Source of the DNA: an uncultured Aquimarina sp.
GTDB lineage: Bacteria > Bacteroidota > Bacteroidia > Flavobacteriales > Flavobacteriaceae
Direction: 5' to 3'
NCBI GenBank assembly: GCA_947498775.1
Contig: CANMLL010000016.1
Coordinates: 89,249-153,248, forward strand
DNA: 64,000 bases
This document shows positions 41,861 through 50,709 of the stretch, in pieces. The translations under genes and the position numbers were made by a program. Position 1 is the stretch's first letter; each line of letters opens with the position of its first letter. Under the pieces are notes generated by a model. The model saw only the letters and a list, made by a program, of their open reading frames with translations, was not told where the DNA came from and did not search any database.

Positions 41861-42271
41861 TTAAAACGAAAGTAAATCGGGTTCTAGATATTCTTTTTTT
41901 GCAGATTCAGAATTGAAAATATCAAAACCATAATGAAAATCGAGTAGTTCTTTAAAATTATATTTTAACCTTGGAAACTCTTGAATAAAATCTATGAAAT
42001 TGGTTGAATTTGATTTTTGTATGAAATGATTGACTGCTTTAATAGCCGCAATGGTGACGGTTTTATTAAATTTCTCGGGATCCCCATGTTTAGTGGCAAA
42101 ATTTAGAATTTGATCACAAATAATCTCACATGCTGAGTCTTCTCCATATTTGTTTATGTAAATCCAGGCCAGGCGTAAATGCGCTTCATGGCTGAATGAT
42201 ACTGGATCTAAGTCTCCATAGGCAAATTGCTTTTCAAATTCTAAATCGGTGAGTTGTCTATGTTGTTCCAT
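41861..42271 (-). CDS. Conserved protein of unknown function with FSHEAHLRLAW motif
   Basis: 136 residues, soluble and mostly alpha-helical. The segment DLDPVSFSHEAHLRLAWIYI and the later DFHYGFDIFNSESAKKEYLEPDLL look conserved, and the His pair (H..H) could bind a metal, but I do not recognise the family with certainty. It is 14 bases after the thioesterase gene on the same strand, hence an operon. Confidence 0.7.
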   Translation of the reverse strand: MEQHRQLTDLEFEKQFAYGDLDPVSFSHEAHLRLAWIYINKYGEDSACEIICDQILNFATKHGDPEKFNKTVTIAAIKAVNHFIQKSNSTNFIDFIQEFPRLKYNFKELLDFHYGFDIFNSESAKKEYLEPDLLSF

Positions 42272-42285
42272 GTTTCTGCCTTGTT

Positions 42286-42735
42286 TTATTTCTGATCCGG
42301 GCTATTTTTTAGTTCTATTAATGTGAGTTGTGCAACGGCACACAGTTTCTCCTTTCCATTCTTTATCACAAAAACTTCTGATTTACAAATGGTTAAAGTT
42401 CTGCCATTTTTTAGCACGTTGGATTTCCCAATTAAGAGTTCACCATCGCCAGGTGAAATTAAATTAATTTTGAACTCTACTGTTAATACTGATGAATTTT
42501 CCTCCATTAATGAAAATGCAGCATAACCGGCAGTATTATCTGCAACTGTGCTAATAACACCCGCATGAAAAAAACCGTGTTGTTGTGTCAGATTTTCATC
42601 ATATGGCACATGAATCTCACAAAAACCTGGTTGTACGTCAACCAACTTTGCATTGATTAACTTCATGAAATTTTGACGATCAAAACTATCCTGTTCTTTC
42701 TTCTTATACATATCTGATTTAGGTTTGAATTTCAT
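42286..42735 (-). CDS. PaaI-like hotdog-fold thioesterase
   Basis: 149 residues. The hotdog motif HGFFHAGVISTVADNTAGYAA and the strand LTVEFKINLISPGDGELLIGKS are typical of PaaI/YdiI thioesterases, which hydrolyse acyl-CoA thioesters. The chain length is normal; the extra N-terminal ten residues (MKFKPKSDMYK) may or may not be translated, since an ATG follows at codon 9. Operon with the unknown gene downstream. Confidence 0.86.
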   Translation of the reverse strand: MKFKPKSDMYKKKEQDSFDRQNFMKLINAKLVDVQPGFCEIHVPYDENLTQQHGFFHAGVISTVADNTAGYAAFSLMEENSSVLTVEFKINLISPGDGELLIGKSNVLKNGRTLTICKSEVFVIKNGKEKLCAVAQLTLIELKNSPDQK

Positions 42736-42806
42736 TAAAGAGAAAGGTTTATTAATCGATTAATCAATAAAAAGATACTCATAATTATTCAAAAGTAGAT
42801 GCTAAG

Positions 42807-43730
42807 TTATTTAGAAAATAAATTCAAAATACTTGATAAATCAGCTTCTTTGCCTTGAAAATTACGAAAATTATCATAATAACTATCCGTAACAGGAACA
42901 AACTGCTCACTCTGTTTTGCTTCAGACCAACCATGTTTTATGGAAGCTAGCGTTTGTGGGTGGGTTATATGTAAATTATGAATTAGTTTATTGATTTTTT
43001 GTTTGTAAATTTCTGGAAGATTGTTTTTTACTAATACCGGTCCAAGCGGTATTTCTTCTGAAATCCACAGCAATTTCGTTCTATTTAGAATAGTAGAATC
43101 ATTCCTGATTTGCTTAAAATATTCGTTACTGCCCAATGCACAAATATCTGTTTTACCTTCGATTAATTGTTGAAATGTATTTGTATGATTTCCTCCATAT
43201 TGTACTTTTTTGAATAGAGATTCAGGGGTTTTAAGACCAATAGCACTTAAAAGAAGTCTGGGAACTAAATTTCCAGATGTAGAACCTTCGCTTACAAACA
43301 TCATTGATAAATTATGTGTCTCCTTTTTAATGGATTCCAAATTTTTAATATCAGTACTTTTGTTGGCCAAGAGAACAGTCTTATAATTGTCTTTGGTATC
43401 ATTTTTAACGTTCAAAGCGGCTATTGGTGTTACAACATCATTATCCAAAGCCAATAAAAGGTAACCGAAAGTATTTATAAATGCGATATCTACTTCATTT
43501 GATCTAATACCATTAATTAAGGACGCTACGTCGGGATAGCTTTTCGTTTCGACTTTGACACCCAAAATTTTGCTAATGTTATTAGAAAATGGTTTTAAAT
43601 TATCAATTCTATTGTTCGTAGAATAGGTATAAGTGGCTACTACAATTGATCTATCTTCTGTTTGACAGCTTAGTAGTATTAGACCAAGCATAAAAATAAG
43701 AGTGGCGTTAATTTTTCTTAGTTGTTTCAT
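42807..43730 (-). CDS. Lipoprotein phosphate/phosphonate-type ABC transporter substrate-binding protein (PhnD-like)
   Basis: 307 residues from ATG at 43730 (MKQLRKINATLIFMLGLILLSCQ), chosen because a lipoprotein signal with Cys begins there; the open frame extends 25 codons further but into a repeat element. The mature part IVVATYTYSTNNRIDNLKPFSNNISKILGVKVE, SLINGIRSNEVDIAFINTFGY and VSEGSTSGNLVPRLLL are those of PhnD/PtxB binding proteins. No ABC permease or ATPase is nearby, so it may act as a receptor or sensor. Its upstream region carries a dispersed repeat. Confidence 0.82.
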   Translation of the reverse strand: MKQLRKINATLIFMLGLILLSCQTEDRSIVVATYTYSTNNRIDNLKPFSNNISKILGVKVETKSYPDVASLINGIRSNEVDIAFINTFGYLLLALDNDVVTPIAALNVKNDTKDNYKTVLLANKSTDIKNLESIKKETHNLSMMFVSEGSTSGNLVPRLLLSAIGLKTPESLFKKVQYGGNHTNTFQQLIEGKTDICALGSNEYFKQIRNDSTILNRTKLLWISEEIPLGPVLVKNNLPEIYKQKINKLIHNLHITHPQTLASIKHGWSEAKQSEQFVPVTDSYYDNFRNFQGKEADLSSILNLFSK

Positions 43731-43760
43731 ATGGGAACTATTGAGCTTTTTTGAATAAAT

Positions 43761-43868
43761 TTTACTCGATAATCGAGATTTAAAGGAGGCTTGCCTCGAA
43801 ATCAAAAATCAGTTTCTTACAAATGCCTCGTGGGCTTCCCCCGAGGTTCTTTACTTCTATAGATTTTA
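43761..43868. repeat. Dispersed intergenic repeat, copy 1
   Basis: This sequence begins TTTACTCGATAATCGAG (with the palindrome CTCGAT-A-ATCGAG) and recurs, with one 7-base insertion and few substitutions, at 61528-61638 in the same orientation. Both copies lie just upstream of a minus-strand gene. A second dyad CCTCG...CGAGG is visible. Shared blocks include GGAGGCTTGCCTCGAAATC and AAAATCAGTTTCTTACAAAT. Confidence 0.85.
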
Positions 43869-43897
43869 CTACTTTTTGAAAAACAATTTTGAGTTTT

Positions 43898-44518
43898 TCA
43901 TGTTTTAAGATTTCTTGTATGGAATAAGGGAAGTGACACCTTATATTTTACTACTAATAGTCTAATAATAATAATTAATAATGCAGTTGATACATAAACG
44001 GCATTTTGATCAATTTTGGCATTGTGTAAGCTTATAAAACATATTCCACCTGCTATCGATGCCGTAGCATAAATTTCTTTTCTGAAAATTACAGGGATTT
44101 CGTTACATAAAATATCTCTTACTACACCACCAAAACATCCTGTCATTGCTCCTAAAGCTACACAGATGATTGGTTCTAACCCTGTCTGAATGCCAATTTC
44201 GACACCTATTATAGTAAAAACCCCTAATCCTATGGTATCAAAAAGGAAAAGGGATTTCTTGAGGTAATCCAATTTGTTTCTGAAAACAATTGCCAGTACG
44301 GTAACTCCACCAATAAGGTATAAGTTAGAGGTGTTTTGCATCCATGAAACTGGCGTATTTCCAATGAGTGTATCCCTAATGGTTCCACCACCAATGGCGG
44401 TTACAAATGCAATAATGAAAATACCAAAAAGGTCTAATTTTCGGTTCATAGCACTCAATGCTCCTGATATGGCAAAGGCTGCTGTTCCTAAAACATCTAA
44501 TGAGTCAAAAAATGTCAT
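43898..44518 (-). CDS. Trimeric intracellular cation (TRIC) channel family protein (UPF0126, YicG-like)
   Basis: 206 residues, about seven transmembrane spans in two repeats. The repeated motif is DVLGTAAFAISGALSAMNRKLDLFGIFIIAFVTAIGGGTIRDTLIG and again GVFTIIGVEIGIQTG..GAMTGCFGGVVRDIL, both ending in GG..RD. It is an inner membrane potassium-type channel family protein. The neighbour 30 bases upstream is a YdhR-like gene on the same strand. Confidence 0.92.
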   Translation of the reverse strand: MTFFDSLDVLGTAAFAISGALSAMNRKLDLFGIFIIAFVTAIGGGTIRDTLIGNTPVSWMQNTSNLYLIGGVTVLAIVFRNKLDYLKKSLFLFDTIGLGVFTIIGVEIGIQTGLEPIICVALGAMTGCFGGVVRDILCNEIPVIFRKEIYATASIAGGICFISLHNAKIDQNAVYVSTALLIIIIRLLVVKYKVSLPLFHTRNLKT

Positions 44519-44548
44519 TTTTTTTATTTTAAGACTAATGTAGGATAT

Positions 44549-44890
44549 CTAGCCCGAATTATAATCGTGCCAATGATATTTTGTGTTGTTGCCTTTTATT
44601 TCAAAGTTTACGTTTCCGATTTCCATTTTTAATGTACCCGGAATGATACCATATTTTAAACCTATTCCTTTTACAAAGAAATACCTGAGGTAATCTCTTG
44701 CCAGAGCTATATTTTCAAAAAAATAGGTACCTCCAATAATATTGGTTTCCTGGTTTATGTAATAATACTTAATGATTAAGCCTTTTATATTTGCCATTTC
44801 ATCACGATTTTTTGTAGAGATATCATATAATTTCTCCTGGGAAAGAGTGGACTTAAATTGGACGTTTACAATTGTTTTTTCTTTAAACAT
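44549..44890 (-). CDS. YdhR-like (antibiotic biosynthesis monooxygenase fold) protein
   Basis: 113 residues. The order IVNVQFKSTLSQEKLYDISTKNRDEMANIKGLIIKYYYINQETNIIGGTYFFENIALARDYLRYFFVKGIG follows the ferredoxin-like dimeric fold of YdhR/ABM proteins; GGTYFFE is a frequent motif. Catalysis is uncertain. Its ATG overlaps the TAA of a decayed upstream frame (TAATG), which suggests an earlier operon. Followed by the TRIC gene. Confidence 0.7.
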   Translation of the reverse strand: MFKEKTIVNVQFKSTLSQEKLYDISTKNRDEMANIKGLIIKYYYINQETNIIGGTYFFENIALARDYLRYFFVKGIGLKYGIIPGTLKMEIGNVNFEIKGNNTKYHWHDYNSG

Positions 44891-45039
44891 TATCTTTCTC
44901 TGGATTGATTTTTAAGGATTTTGATTATGAACTCATCTCGACTTTTTCTATTTCCTAAAAAATGACTGAAATTCACCCATATTTCGTTACTTTCCTTATC
45001 TGTAGCGCTGCTATAGCTTTCAAAAAGTGCCTCATCTGG
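44890..45039 (-). pseudogene. 3' end of a decayed gene
   Basis: An open stretch of 49 codons with coding-like composition (DEALFESYSSATDKESNEIW, LGNRKSRDEFIIKIL) ending in TAA that overlaps the next gene's ATG. There is no start codon in frame: a TGA stops it two codons upstream. This is the picture of a truncated gene whose C-terminal part remains coupled to the YdhR-like gene. Family unknown. Confidence 0.4.
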
Positions 45040-45087
45040 TCAAATTTCAACTCATTTTCAGTTAAAAACAAAAAGCCAAGATGAGTT

Positions 45088-45336
45088 CTATTTCAAATAT
45101 GGTTTTGTTTCCACTCTTTTGTAAATAAAAAAAGAAATCATAACTATCAATATCGCGATAACTTCTATCAGTATTTTGCTAATCATATAAGCATTGTTTG
45201 TATTTCTTAAGGTGAATAATGAAATGATAAGAATTGTTGAAATTACCGTAACTAATAAAATTTCTACAAATTCTTTAGAAAAGATATGTTCTGTTTTTGG
45301 TGAAAGAATATCCTTTGTATACAATAGCATGTTCAT
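45088..45336 (-). CDS. Small two-span membrane protein of unknown function
   Basis: 82 residues with two hydrophobic segments, EILLVTVISTILIISLFTL and ILIEVIAILIVMISFFIYK, joined by a short polar loop. Start at 45336 (MNMLLYTKD). It follows another small membrane protein by 36 bases and appears to be an operon with it. Not recognised as a named family. Confidence 0.62.
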   Translation of the reverse strand: MNMLLYTKDILSPKTEHIFSKEFVEILLVTVISTILIISLFTLRNTNNAYMISKILIEVIAILIVMISFFIYKRVETKPYLK

Positions 45337-45372
45337 AATAATGTAGAGTAAAGTAATATTGTAAACTTCTAG

Positions 45373-45513
45373 TTATAAGTAATTTATCGAATTTGAATCA
45401 CTGGATAGAATGATTACAAAGAGTAATGTAGCATATAAAAGAGCACTAAACAGTGTACGAATACCCAATATTAGACTCTTGATTTTTTTGTAGTTAGTTA
45501 GTATTCTTTTCAT
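45373..45513 (-). CDS. Small 46-residue single-span membrane protein
   Basis: A 47-codon frame with ATG at 45513 and TAA. Basic N terminus (KRILTNYKKIKSL) followed by a hydrophobic span LFSALLYATLLFVIILS and a short polar tail. 36 bases before the next small membrane protein gene on the same strand. Topology supports a real gene but nothing independent does. Confidence 0.42.
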   Translation of the reverse strand: MKRILTNYKKIKSLILGIRTLFSALLYATLLFVIILSSDSNSINYL

Positions 45514-45605
45514 CTTCAAAATATTTATTCTTTGTGTGTAAAAGAACCCCCAGATTATAACCCCGAAATCGGGGAGTAACTTTTACAGAACTCAACTCAA
45601 CTTAT

Positions 45606-46379
45606 TTATTTTTCTTTTGAAATATCTTTAAAGAGCAACATTTCTCTTATTTTATTTGACCCACCCTCATAAAAACCGGTCTCATGGCTATATGTTTTTG
45701 GATTACGAAATGTTCCAAAAATTATATCGATAATCGGAAAATCTGCATAGTTATAAGCATGTATTCCTCTTGCATGATGATAGGTATGTGCTTCTGGTCG
45801 TTGTACAAAATATCCTAACCAAGTAGGTGTTTTGATATTACTATGCTGAAAAATTGCCAAGAAAGTAGTTCCTAGTATAATTAATGTGGTGGCCTCTGCC
45901 GTAAACCCTGCTACAACTACTAAGCATAAACTACCAAGAAATGTGAAACCAATCATATCCATTGGACTAAAATAAAAGGCGCCATAACTGTCCAGCCTTT
46001 CGGCACTATGGTGCATTTGGTGAAAAACCCGCCATAAAACATCACTTTTGTGCATTACTCTATGCCATATATACAACCCCATTTCGTAAATAAAAATCCC
46101 TACCATTACTCCCCAAAAAGTACTTAGGTTTGTGAGGTCGAATATTTGGTATTTTGCCAAATAACCATCCCATAATAACGGGAAATAGGTGGATAAGAAG
46201 AAAAAAACTATAAAGGCTATCATTCCTTTAAGTTTCCAATGTTTTACCTTTGGTAATTCACGGGCCGGGGCTATAGCTTCCCAAATTATTAATAGCGCAT
46301 ATAACCCTAAAACAATAAATGATATTGGGTCTAGTAGTATTTCTAATGGTGTTGGTAATGTGTTCAATAATTCCTGCAT
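45606..46379 (-). CDS. Sterol desaturase / fatty acid hydroxylase superfamily protein
   Basis: 257 residues, several transmembrane spans. The di-iron histidine boxes are present: HRVMH (106-110), HQMHH (120-124) and HTYHH near 198-202. Members hydroxylate or desaturate lipids with O2. Promoter box TACTTTTG lies 46 bases upstream. The nearby genes are not lipid-related, so the substrate is unknown. Confidence 0.93.
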   Translation of the reverse strand: MQELLNTLPTPLEILLDPISFIVLGLYALLIIWEAIAPARELPKVKHWKLKGMIAFIVFFFLSTYFPLLWDGYLAKYQIFDLTNLSTFWGVMVGIFIYEMGLYIWHRVMHKSDVLWRVFHQMHHSAERLDSYGAFYFSPMDMIGFTFLGSLCLVVVAGFTAEATTLIILGTTFLAIFQHSNIKTPTWLGYFVQRPEAHTYHHARGIHAYNYADFPIIDIIFGTFRNPKTYSHETGFYEGGSNKIREMLLFKDISKEK

Positions 46380-46424
46380 CTCCTAACTTTTTTGTTATTT
46401 AACTTGTTTTTTTGTTTTCGGAAA

Positions 46425-46432
46425 CAAAAGTA
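46425..46432 (-). promoter_or_regulatory. -7 box upstream of the sterol-desaturase-like gene
   Basis: Minus-strand TACTTTTG matches TAnnTTTG, 46 bases before the ATG. No matching TTG was recognised at the ideal -33 distance. Confidence 0.5.
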
Positions 46433-46632
46433 GGAGAGGAGTTACTTTTTTGGTAATAGGAACGGTATACTCTAAGTGCGCACTTTTTTATTATAGGTAG
46501 ACATGTGATTTTTTGTTCATAAAAAAGAGTAGACAAAAGGTGAACATATGTTTGTAAATATCAGTATTACAAGTGTTTGATAAACTATAAAATTTAATAA
46601 AAATAGTGACCAAGAAAGATTGAATGTTTAAG

Positions 46633-48318
46633 TCATTCATTCTCGAGCGTCAATAAATAAGTAAAAATCTCTTGATCAGAATTAAGATTTAGTTTTTTTC
46701 GAAGACGGTAACGAGCAGTTTTTGCACTTTCTGGAGATATACCGAGCATGCTCGCTGTTTCTTTGATATTTAGATTCAGCCGCGTTAAACAACATAACTT
46801 AAGATCATTTGAGCTTAGATCTGGATGCCTGGCATTTACTTTTGAATAGAAATCGACATGTACTTCTTCAAAAAAGCGTTTGAAATCTTCCCAATCTTTA
46901 TCGATAGTAAGGTTTTGTTGTATTGTCTTATGAAGCTCATTAATCAGTTTATCTTTCTCTTTTGGAGAAGCTTTTTTTGCCAGCAAAGCGATGTTTTGTA
47001 GCTTTTCTAATAATTCATTCTTTTGAGCAAAATTGAGCGTATATGAGGTGAGCTCTTTGTTTTTAAATGTTAACTGTTGCTTTAATTCTTGTTGTTTTAG
47101 CTTAGCATTCTCAATAGCTTGTTGATTTAAAGCTTCTTTTGATTGTAATAACTCATTACTTTTTTCTAATAATTCTTTTTCTTTTTGAGAGCGTTGCCGA
47201 GTGTTTTTAAGAATAAAAAAACCTCCCAGGAATAAAGCCAGCATACCAAATAGCAAACTAGATTTGATTAAGGTATCTGTTTTTTCTTTTTCTTGAAGAA
47301 ACTTTAGTTCTTTATCCTTTTGTTCTAGTTCATTTTTGAATTCTAGATAGGCTATTTGTTTAGTTTTTTCAATGTTGAATATTGAATCCCTCAAAGAAAC
47401 GTAGTTATCGTAGTATTTTAAAGCTTCTTTCTGCTTGTTCTGTTGTTTGTTTAATTCCTTTAATTCTTCATATGCTAAAAGTTCATACTTTTTTAGGTTA
47501 TTAGCTTTTGCCTTCTCTAATCCAAGTTGTAAATGAGCATCTGCCGCTTCGTAATTATTTTCAAGACGAAGTAATTTTCCATAAAGAATAAGATTACTGG
47601 TCAATCCATCTTTATCATCAACCTGGCGTCCTACAATTATGGATCGCTCTATATGATATTTGGCTTGAGCAAAATCTTTTTCTTCAATATAAAGAATCCC
47701 TAAACGATTATGTGCCTCCGAAATTCCATAGGTAAAACCGTTTTGGTTATGTAATTTCAAGGCATTAGAAATGTATTCTCGAGCCTCAAAATACATTCCT
47801 TTTTCAATATATATAGTTCCCATTTTGGTAAAAGTGGTAGCTATTCGGCTGGTCAAGTTCAATGCAGTAAAATAATCTATAGCTCCATTATAGTTTTCAA
47901 ATGCTTTGTCATATTCTTTCAAGTCTGCATAAACCATCCCTATGTTAAGCATCGTATTTGCAATTCCTTCTTCATCGTTTATAGCTCGAAAAACCTTTTG
48001 AGAATCTGTAAGATATAGAAGTGCTTTGTTTTGAATGCCCTGAGCCCAGTAGGCTACTCCTATTACCCGATTGGCTTTTGCATTGCCTAATTGATAAGAA
48101 AGCTCATTAGAAAGCTGTAAGGCATTATGACCATATTTTAATGACTTACCTGTATCGGTAATCCAATATTCTAAACCAATATTATTAAGTAGATCGACTT
48201 TTTTAATATCGTTTTGTTGATATTCTTTGAGAAGATTAATTAAACTATCTGCTTTTTTATTTTGAGAATATCCTAGTATGCTTATGAATAGCAAAAGGGT
48301 AATTAGAACAATGCGCAT
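46633..48318 (-). CDS. Secreted/membrane TPR protein with C-terminal LuxR-like HTH
   Basis: 561 residues from ATG at 48318 (MRIVLITLLLFISILGYSQ); an in-frame ATG eight codons upstream falls in the promoter. Residues about 60-330 form tandem TPRs (GNAKANRVIGVAYWAQG, GIANTMLNIGMVYADLKEYDKAFENY, ATTFTKMGTIYIEKG). A hydrophobic span (SLLFGMLALFLGGFFIL) and a coiled coil follow, then an HTH (DLKLCCLTRLNLNIKETASMLGISPESAKTARYRLRKK). This is the Bacteroidota one-component TPR-HTH regulator type: sensing part outside, DNA binding part inside. Its target is unknown. Confidence 0.88.
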   Translation of the reverse strand: MRIVLITLLLFISILGYSQNKKADSLINLLKEYQQNDIKKVDLLNNIGLEYWITDTGKSLKYGHNALQLSNELSYQLGNAKANRVIGVAYWAQGIQNKALLYLTDSQKVFRAINDEEGIANTMLNIGMVYADLKEYDKAFENYNGAIDYFTALNLTSRIATTFTKMGTIYIEKGMYFEAREYISNALKLHNQNGFTYGISEAHNRLGILYIEEKDFAQAKYHIERSIIVGRQVDDKDGLTSNLILYGKLLRLENNYEAADAHLQLGLEKAKANNLKKYELLAYEELKELNKQQNKQKEALKYYDNYVSLRDSIFNIEKTKQIAYLEFKNELEQKDKELKFLQEKEKTDTLIKSSLLFGMLALFLGGFFILKNTRQRSQKEKELLEKSNELLQSKEALNQQAIENAKLKQQELKQQLTFKNKELTSYTLNFAQKNELLEKLQNIALLAKKASPKEKDKLINELHKTIQQNLTIDKDWEDFKRFFEEVHVDFYSKVNARHPDLSSNDLKLCCLTRLNLNIKETASMLGISPESAKTARYRLRKKLNLNSDQEIFTYLLTLENE

Positions 48319-48339
48319 ATATCTTACTTGATTGTTATA

Positions 48340-48347
48340 CAAATATA
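48340..48347 (-). promoter_or_regulatory. -7 box of the TPR-HTH gene
   Basis: Minus-strand TATATTTG, exact TAnnTTTG, 22 bases before the chosen ATG. It overlaps the upstream in-frame ATG, which argues against that start. Confidence 0.6.
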
Positions 48348-48482
48348 TAAGGGTAATGTTTTAACAGATTTCATTTTAGTATTTATTTATGATGTCTATA
48401 GGTTAATAACAATTCTTAATAACTTTACTGTAAGGTTTATGATCAAATTGCTACTTTTACAACAGATAAAAACGAAACGATT

Positions 48483-49451
48483 ATGTCTGATACAATAGAG
48501 AGAATAAAATGCCTTATTATAGGCTCAGGACCTGCGGGATATACCGCGGCAATATATGCAGCAAGAGCTGATCTTAAACCAATTATGTATACAGGTATGG
48601 AACCTGGTGGACAGCTAACAACCACAACAGAAGTTGATAATTTTCCTGGATATCCAGAAGGAATAGATGGACCAACTATGATGGTACAGTTGCAACAACA
48701 AGCAGAACGCTTTGGGACTGAAGTTCGTATTGGAATGGTAACTTCTGTTGATTTTAGTACCGAAGTAGGAGGGATTCACAAAGTTACTGTTGACAACTCT
48801 AAAGAGATTGAAGCTGAAAGTATTATCATTTCTACCGGAGCTACTGCAAAATATCTAGGGATACCTAGTGAACAAAAATTGCGAGGTGGTGGAGTTTCTG
48901 CATGTGCTGTTTGTGATGGATTCTTTTATAAAGGGCAGGATGTGGCTATTGTTGGAGCAGGGGATACCGCTGCCGAAGAAGCTACATACCTTGCTAATAT
49001 TTGTACTAATGTTACAATGTTGGTACGTAAAGATTACATGAGAGCATCCAAAGCTATGCAACATAGGGTAGAAAACACACCCAATATTAAAGTGATGTAT
49101 AATACCGAAGTTGATGAGGTATTGGGTGATCAGGTTGTTGAAGGTTTACGAATGGTGAATAATCAAACAGGTGAAAAATCGGAAATTGAAATAACAGGAT
49201 TATTTATCGCTATTGGACATACGCCAAATACTCAGATTTTCAAGGGGCAAGTAGATATGGATGAAACCGGGTATATTATTACCGAAGGTAAATCTACAAA
49301 AACGAATATCCCGGGGGTGTTTGCATCAGGAGATGTTCAAGACAAAGAATATAGACAAGCAGTAACCGCTGCAGGTACTGGATGTATGGCTGCACTGGAT
49401 GCAGAACGTTACCTAGCTACTGTAGAGACTAGTGAAGAAGTTTCAGCTTAA
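48483..49451 (+). CDS. trxB: Thioredoxin reductase
   Basis: 322 residues. FAD motif IIGSGPAGYTAAIYAARA (12-29), redox centre CAVC (141-144) in VSACAVCDGFF, NADPH motif IVGAGDTAAEEATYL and C-terminal FASGDVQDKEYRQAVTAAGTGC. It reduces thioredoxin with NADPH. All family residues are intact. It has its own transcription unit and is followed by a bidirectional terminator. Confidence 0.98.
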   Translation: MSDTIERIKCLIIGSGPAGYTAAIYAARADLKPIMYTGMEPGGQLTTTTEVDNFPGYPEGIDGPTMMVQLQQQAERFGTEVRIGMVTSVDFSTEVGGIHKVTVDNSKEIEAESIIISTGATAKYLGIPSEQKLRGGGVSACAVCDGFFYKGQDVAIVGAGDTAAEEATYLANICTNVTMLVRKDYMRASKAMQHRVENTPNIKVMYNTEVDEVLGDQVVEGLRMVNNQTGEKSEIEITGLFIAIGHTPNTQIFKGQVDMDETGYIITEGKSTKTNIPGVFASGDVQDKEYRQAVTAAGTGCMAALDAERYLATVETSEEVSA

Positions 49452-49477
49452 GTTGCTTTGTATTACATATAATGATT

Positions 49478-49512
49478 AAAAAAATATCTGCTTTTTAGCG
49501 GATATTTTTTTA
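49478..49512. terminator. Bidirectional terminator between trxB and the GIN-domain gene
   Basis: AAAAAAATATCTGC pairs with GCGGATATTTTTTT (one mismatch) around CTTTTTA. The last three bases are the stop codon of the minus-strand gene, so the hairpin ends the convergent units. Confidence 0.85.
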
Positions 49513-50370
49513 ATTCAATCTTAGTTTACTGGGGATATAGTCAATATTCTTTTTGTACAAACTGGCTTCATTTAAAAAAGCTTCGATATTTATTTTTGGC
49601 TCACCTAATAAGAAAATTTCTGCTTTGTCTCTGGCATCTATTGTTATTTCTTCATTTGATAAAATATAACAATCGGTTGCTCCTTCTGCAATTAAAGAGG
49701 TTCTTATTGCACTAAGCTTTTCACCATAAAAATCGGTCTCATTATCTGCTCTTACCAACATGGATTTTACTTGACCTTCTAGTTTTGCGGATCCTTTTTG
49801 ATATAGGTCGACTTTCAAACTATCAGTAGTTACGATACCTTTTACTTCAGAAACATCGTTAATTTGATAGGTAACTTCTGTTGCTGTTGCGTGAAATTCT
49901 GCGGTGGATTTTCCGTTTGCTATGCATTCTAATTTACTCGTTTCGGTGGTAAGAAAAACCTCGGTATTGTCATTTGCTTCTACTTTTAGATTACCTGATG
50001 TGATAGGAGATAATGATTTCAGAATCACTTTATCATAAACAAGAATTCTTTTCACTTCAGAAGCATAAAAGATATCCAGGTTTAATGCTTTTGCACGGCG
50101 CAAATCTTTGTCGCATTTGATTGTTAAAACACTATCCTGAACTACAAACTGTATTAGATCTTGTAAGTTACTATCCGCTTCAATTTTGATTAGATTATCA
50201 CTGCTTTCATCTATTGACACCTCAAAATTATTATAAATCTCAATAGTGTGAAATCCTTTTAATTCATGCTCTTCGGTACTTACAATTTTATTGCCCTTTA
50301 CTTTCTCTTTTTGTCCATATACATTTCCTAAAAACAGGAAAGTACATAATAACAGCATTGATATTTTCAT
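49510..50370 (-). CDS. Secreted DUF2807 (GIN domain) protein
   Basis: 286 residues with a signal peptide (ISMLLLCTFLFLGNVYG). The mature part is a right-handed beta-helix type GIN domain: FHTIEIYNNFEVSIDESSDNLIKIEADSNLQDLIQFVV, followed by repeated short strands (LKVEANDNTEVFL, VTYQINDVSEVKG). Function unknown; GIN proteins accompany PspC in Bacteroidota envelope operons. A long inverted-repeat element lies between this gene and its paralogue. Confidence 0.82.
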   Translation of the reverse strand: MKISMLLLCTFLFLGNVYGQKEKVKGNKIVSTEEHELKGFHTIEIYNNFEVSIDESSDNLIKIEADSNLQDLIQFVVQDSVLTIKCDKDLRRAKALNLDIFYASEVKRILVYDKVILKSLSPITSGNLKVEANDNTEVFLTTETSKLECIANGKSTAEFHATATEVTYQINDVSEVKGIVTTDSLKVDLYQKGSAKLEGQVKSMLVRADNETDFYGEKLSAIRTSLIAEGATDCYILSNEEITIDARDKAEIFLLGEPKINIEAFLNEASLYKKNIDYIPSKLRLN

Positions 50371-50486
50371 ATTTGTGCGAAATTTATATAGTATAAACAG
50401 ATTATTTTACTTTTAAGTATGATAATTTATAAAACTTGTTTACAAATATAAATAGACTAATACTTGAAATGAAAGTTACAAATAAT

Positions 50487-50674
50487 AAAAGCCTCTTAAA
50501 AAGCTACCGTGTGTACACATCTTTTGAATGTCGAAATTATGGATAAAAACTTGGTCAAAACATCCCCCCAGCCCCCTTCAAAGGGCGAATTAATATCCCC
50601 TTGAGGGGATTATAGGGGTGTTTTCAATACCTTTTAATATTTATGTACACACGGTAGCTTAAAAAGAGGCTTTT
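50487..50674. repeat. Long inverted-repeat (MITE-like) element between two GIN-domain genes
   Basis: Arms of about 32 bases at 50487-50520 and 50643-50674 are near-perfect reverse complements (core AGCTACCGTGTGTACACAT versus ATGTACACACGGTAGCT). Inside are further complementary blocks, AAAACATCCCCCC and AGGGGTGTTTT, and the G/C-rich stretch CCCCCAGCCCCCTTCAAAGG. The whole can fold as one nested hairpin. No transposase is encoded. Nested copies of this type are seen dispersed in Bacteroidota genomes. Confidence 0.8.
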
Positions 50675-50709
50675 GGCTTTGGTTGGCGTATAATTGGTTA
50701 GATTATATT

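Noticed and set aside
42807..43730. Complete phosphonate ABC transporter
   Set aside because: Only a binding protein is present; no permease or ATPase gene in the surrounding 20 kb.
43731..43805. N-terminal extension of the PhnD-like gene
   Set aside because: It reaches into the dispersed repeat and would put 25 residues before a perfect lipoprotein signal.
45561..45574. CCCCGA-AAT-CGGGG hairpin as terminator of the sterol-desaturase-like gene
   Set aside because: Stem is perfect but short and there is no T-run following on the minus strand; could be a dispersed hairpin.
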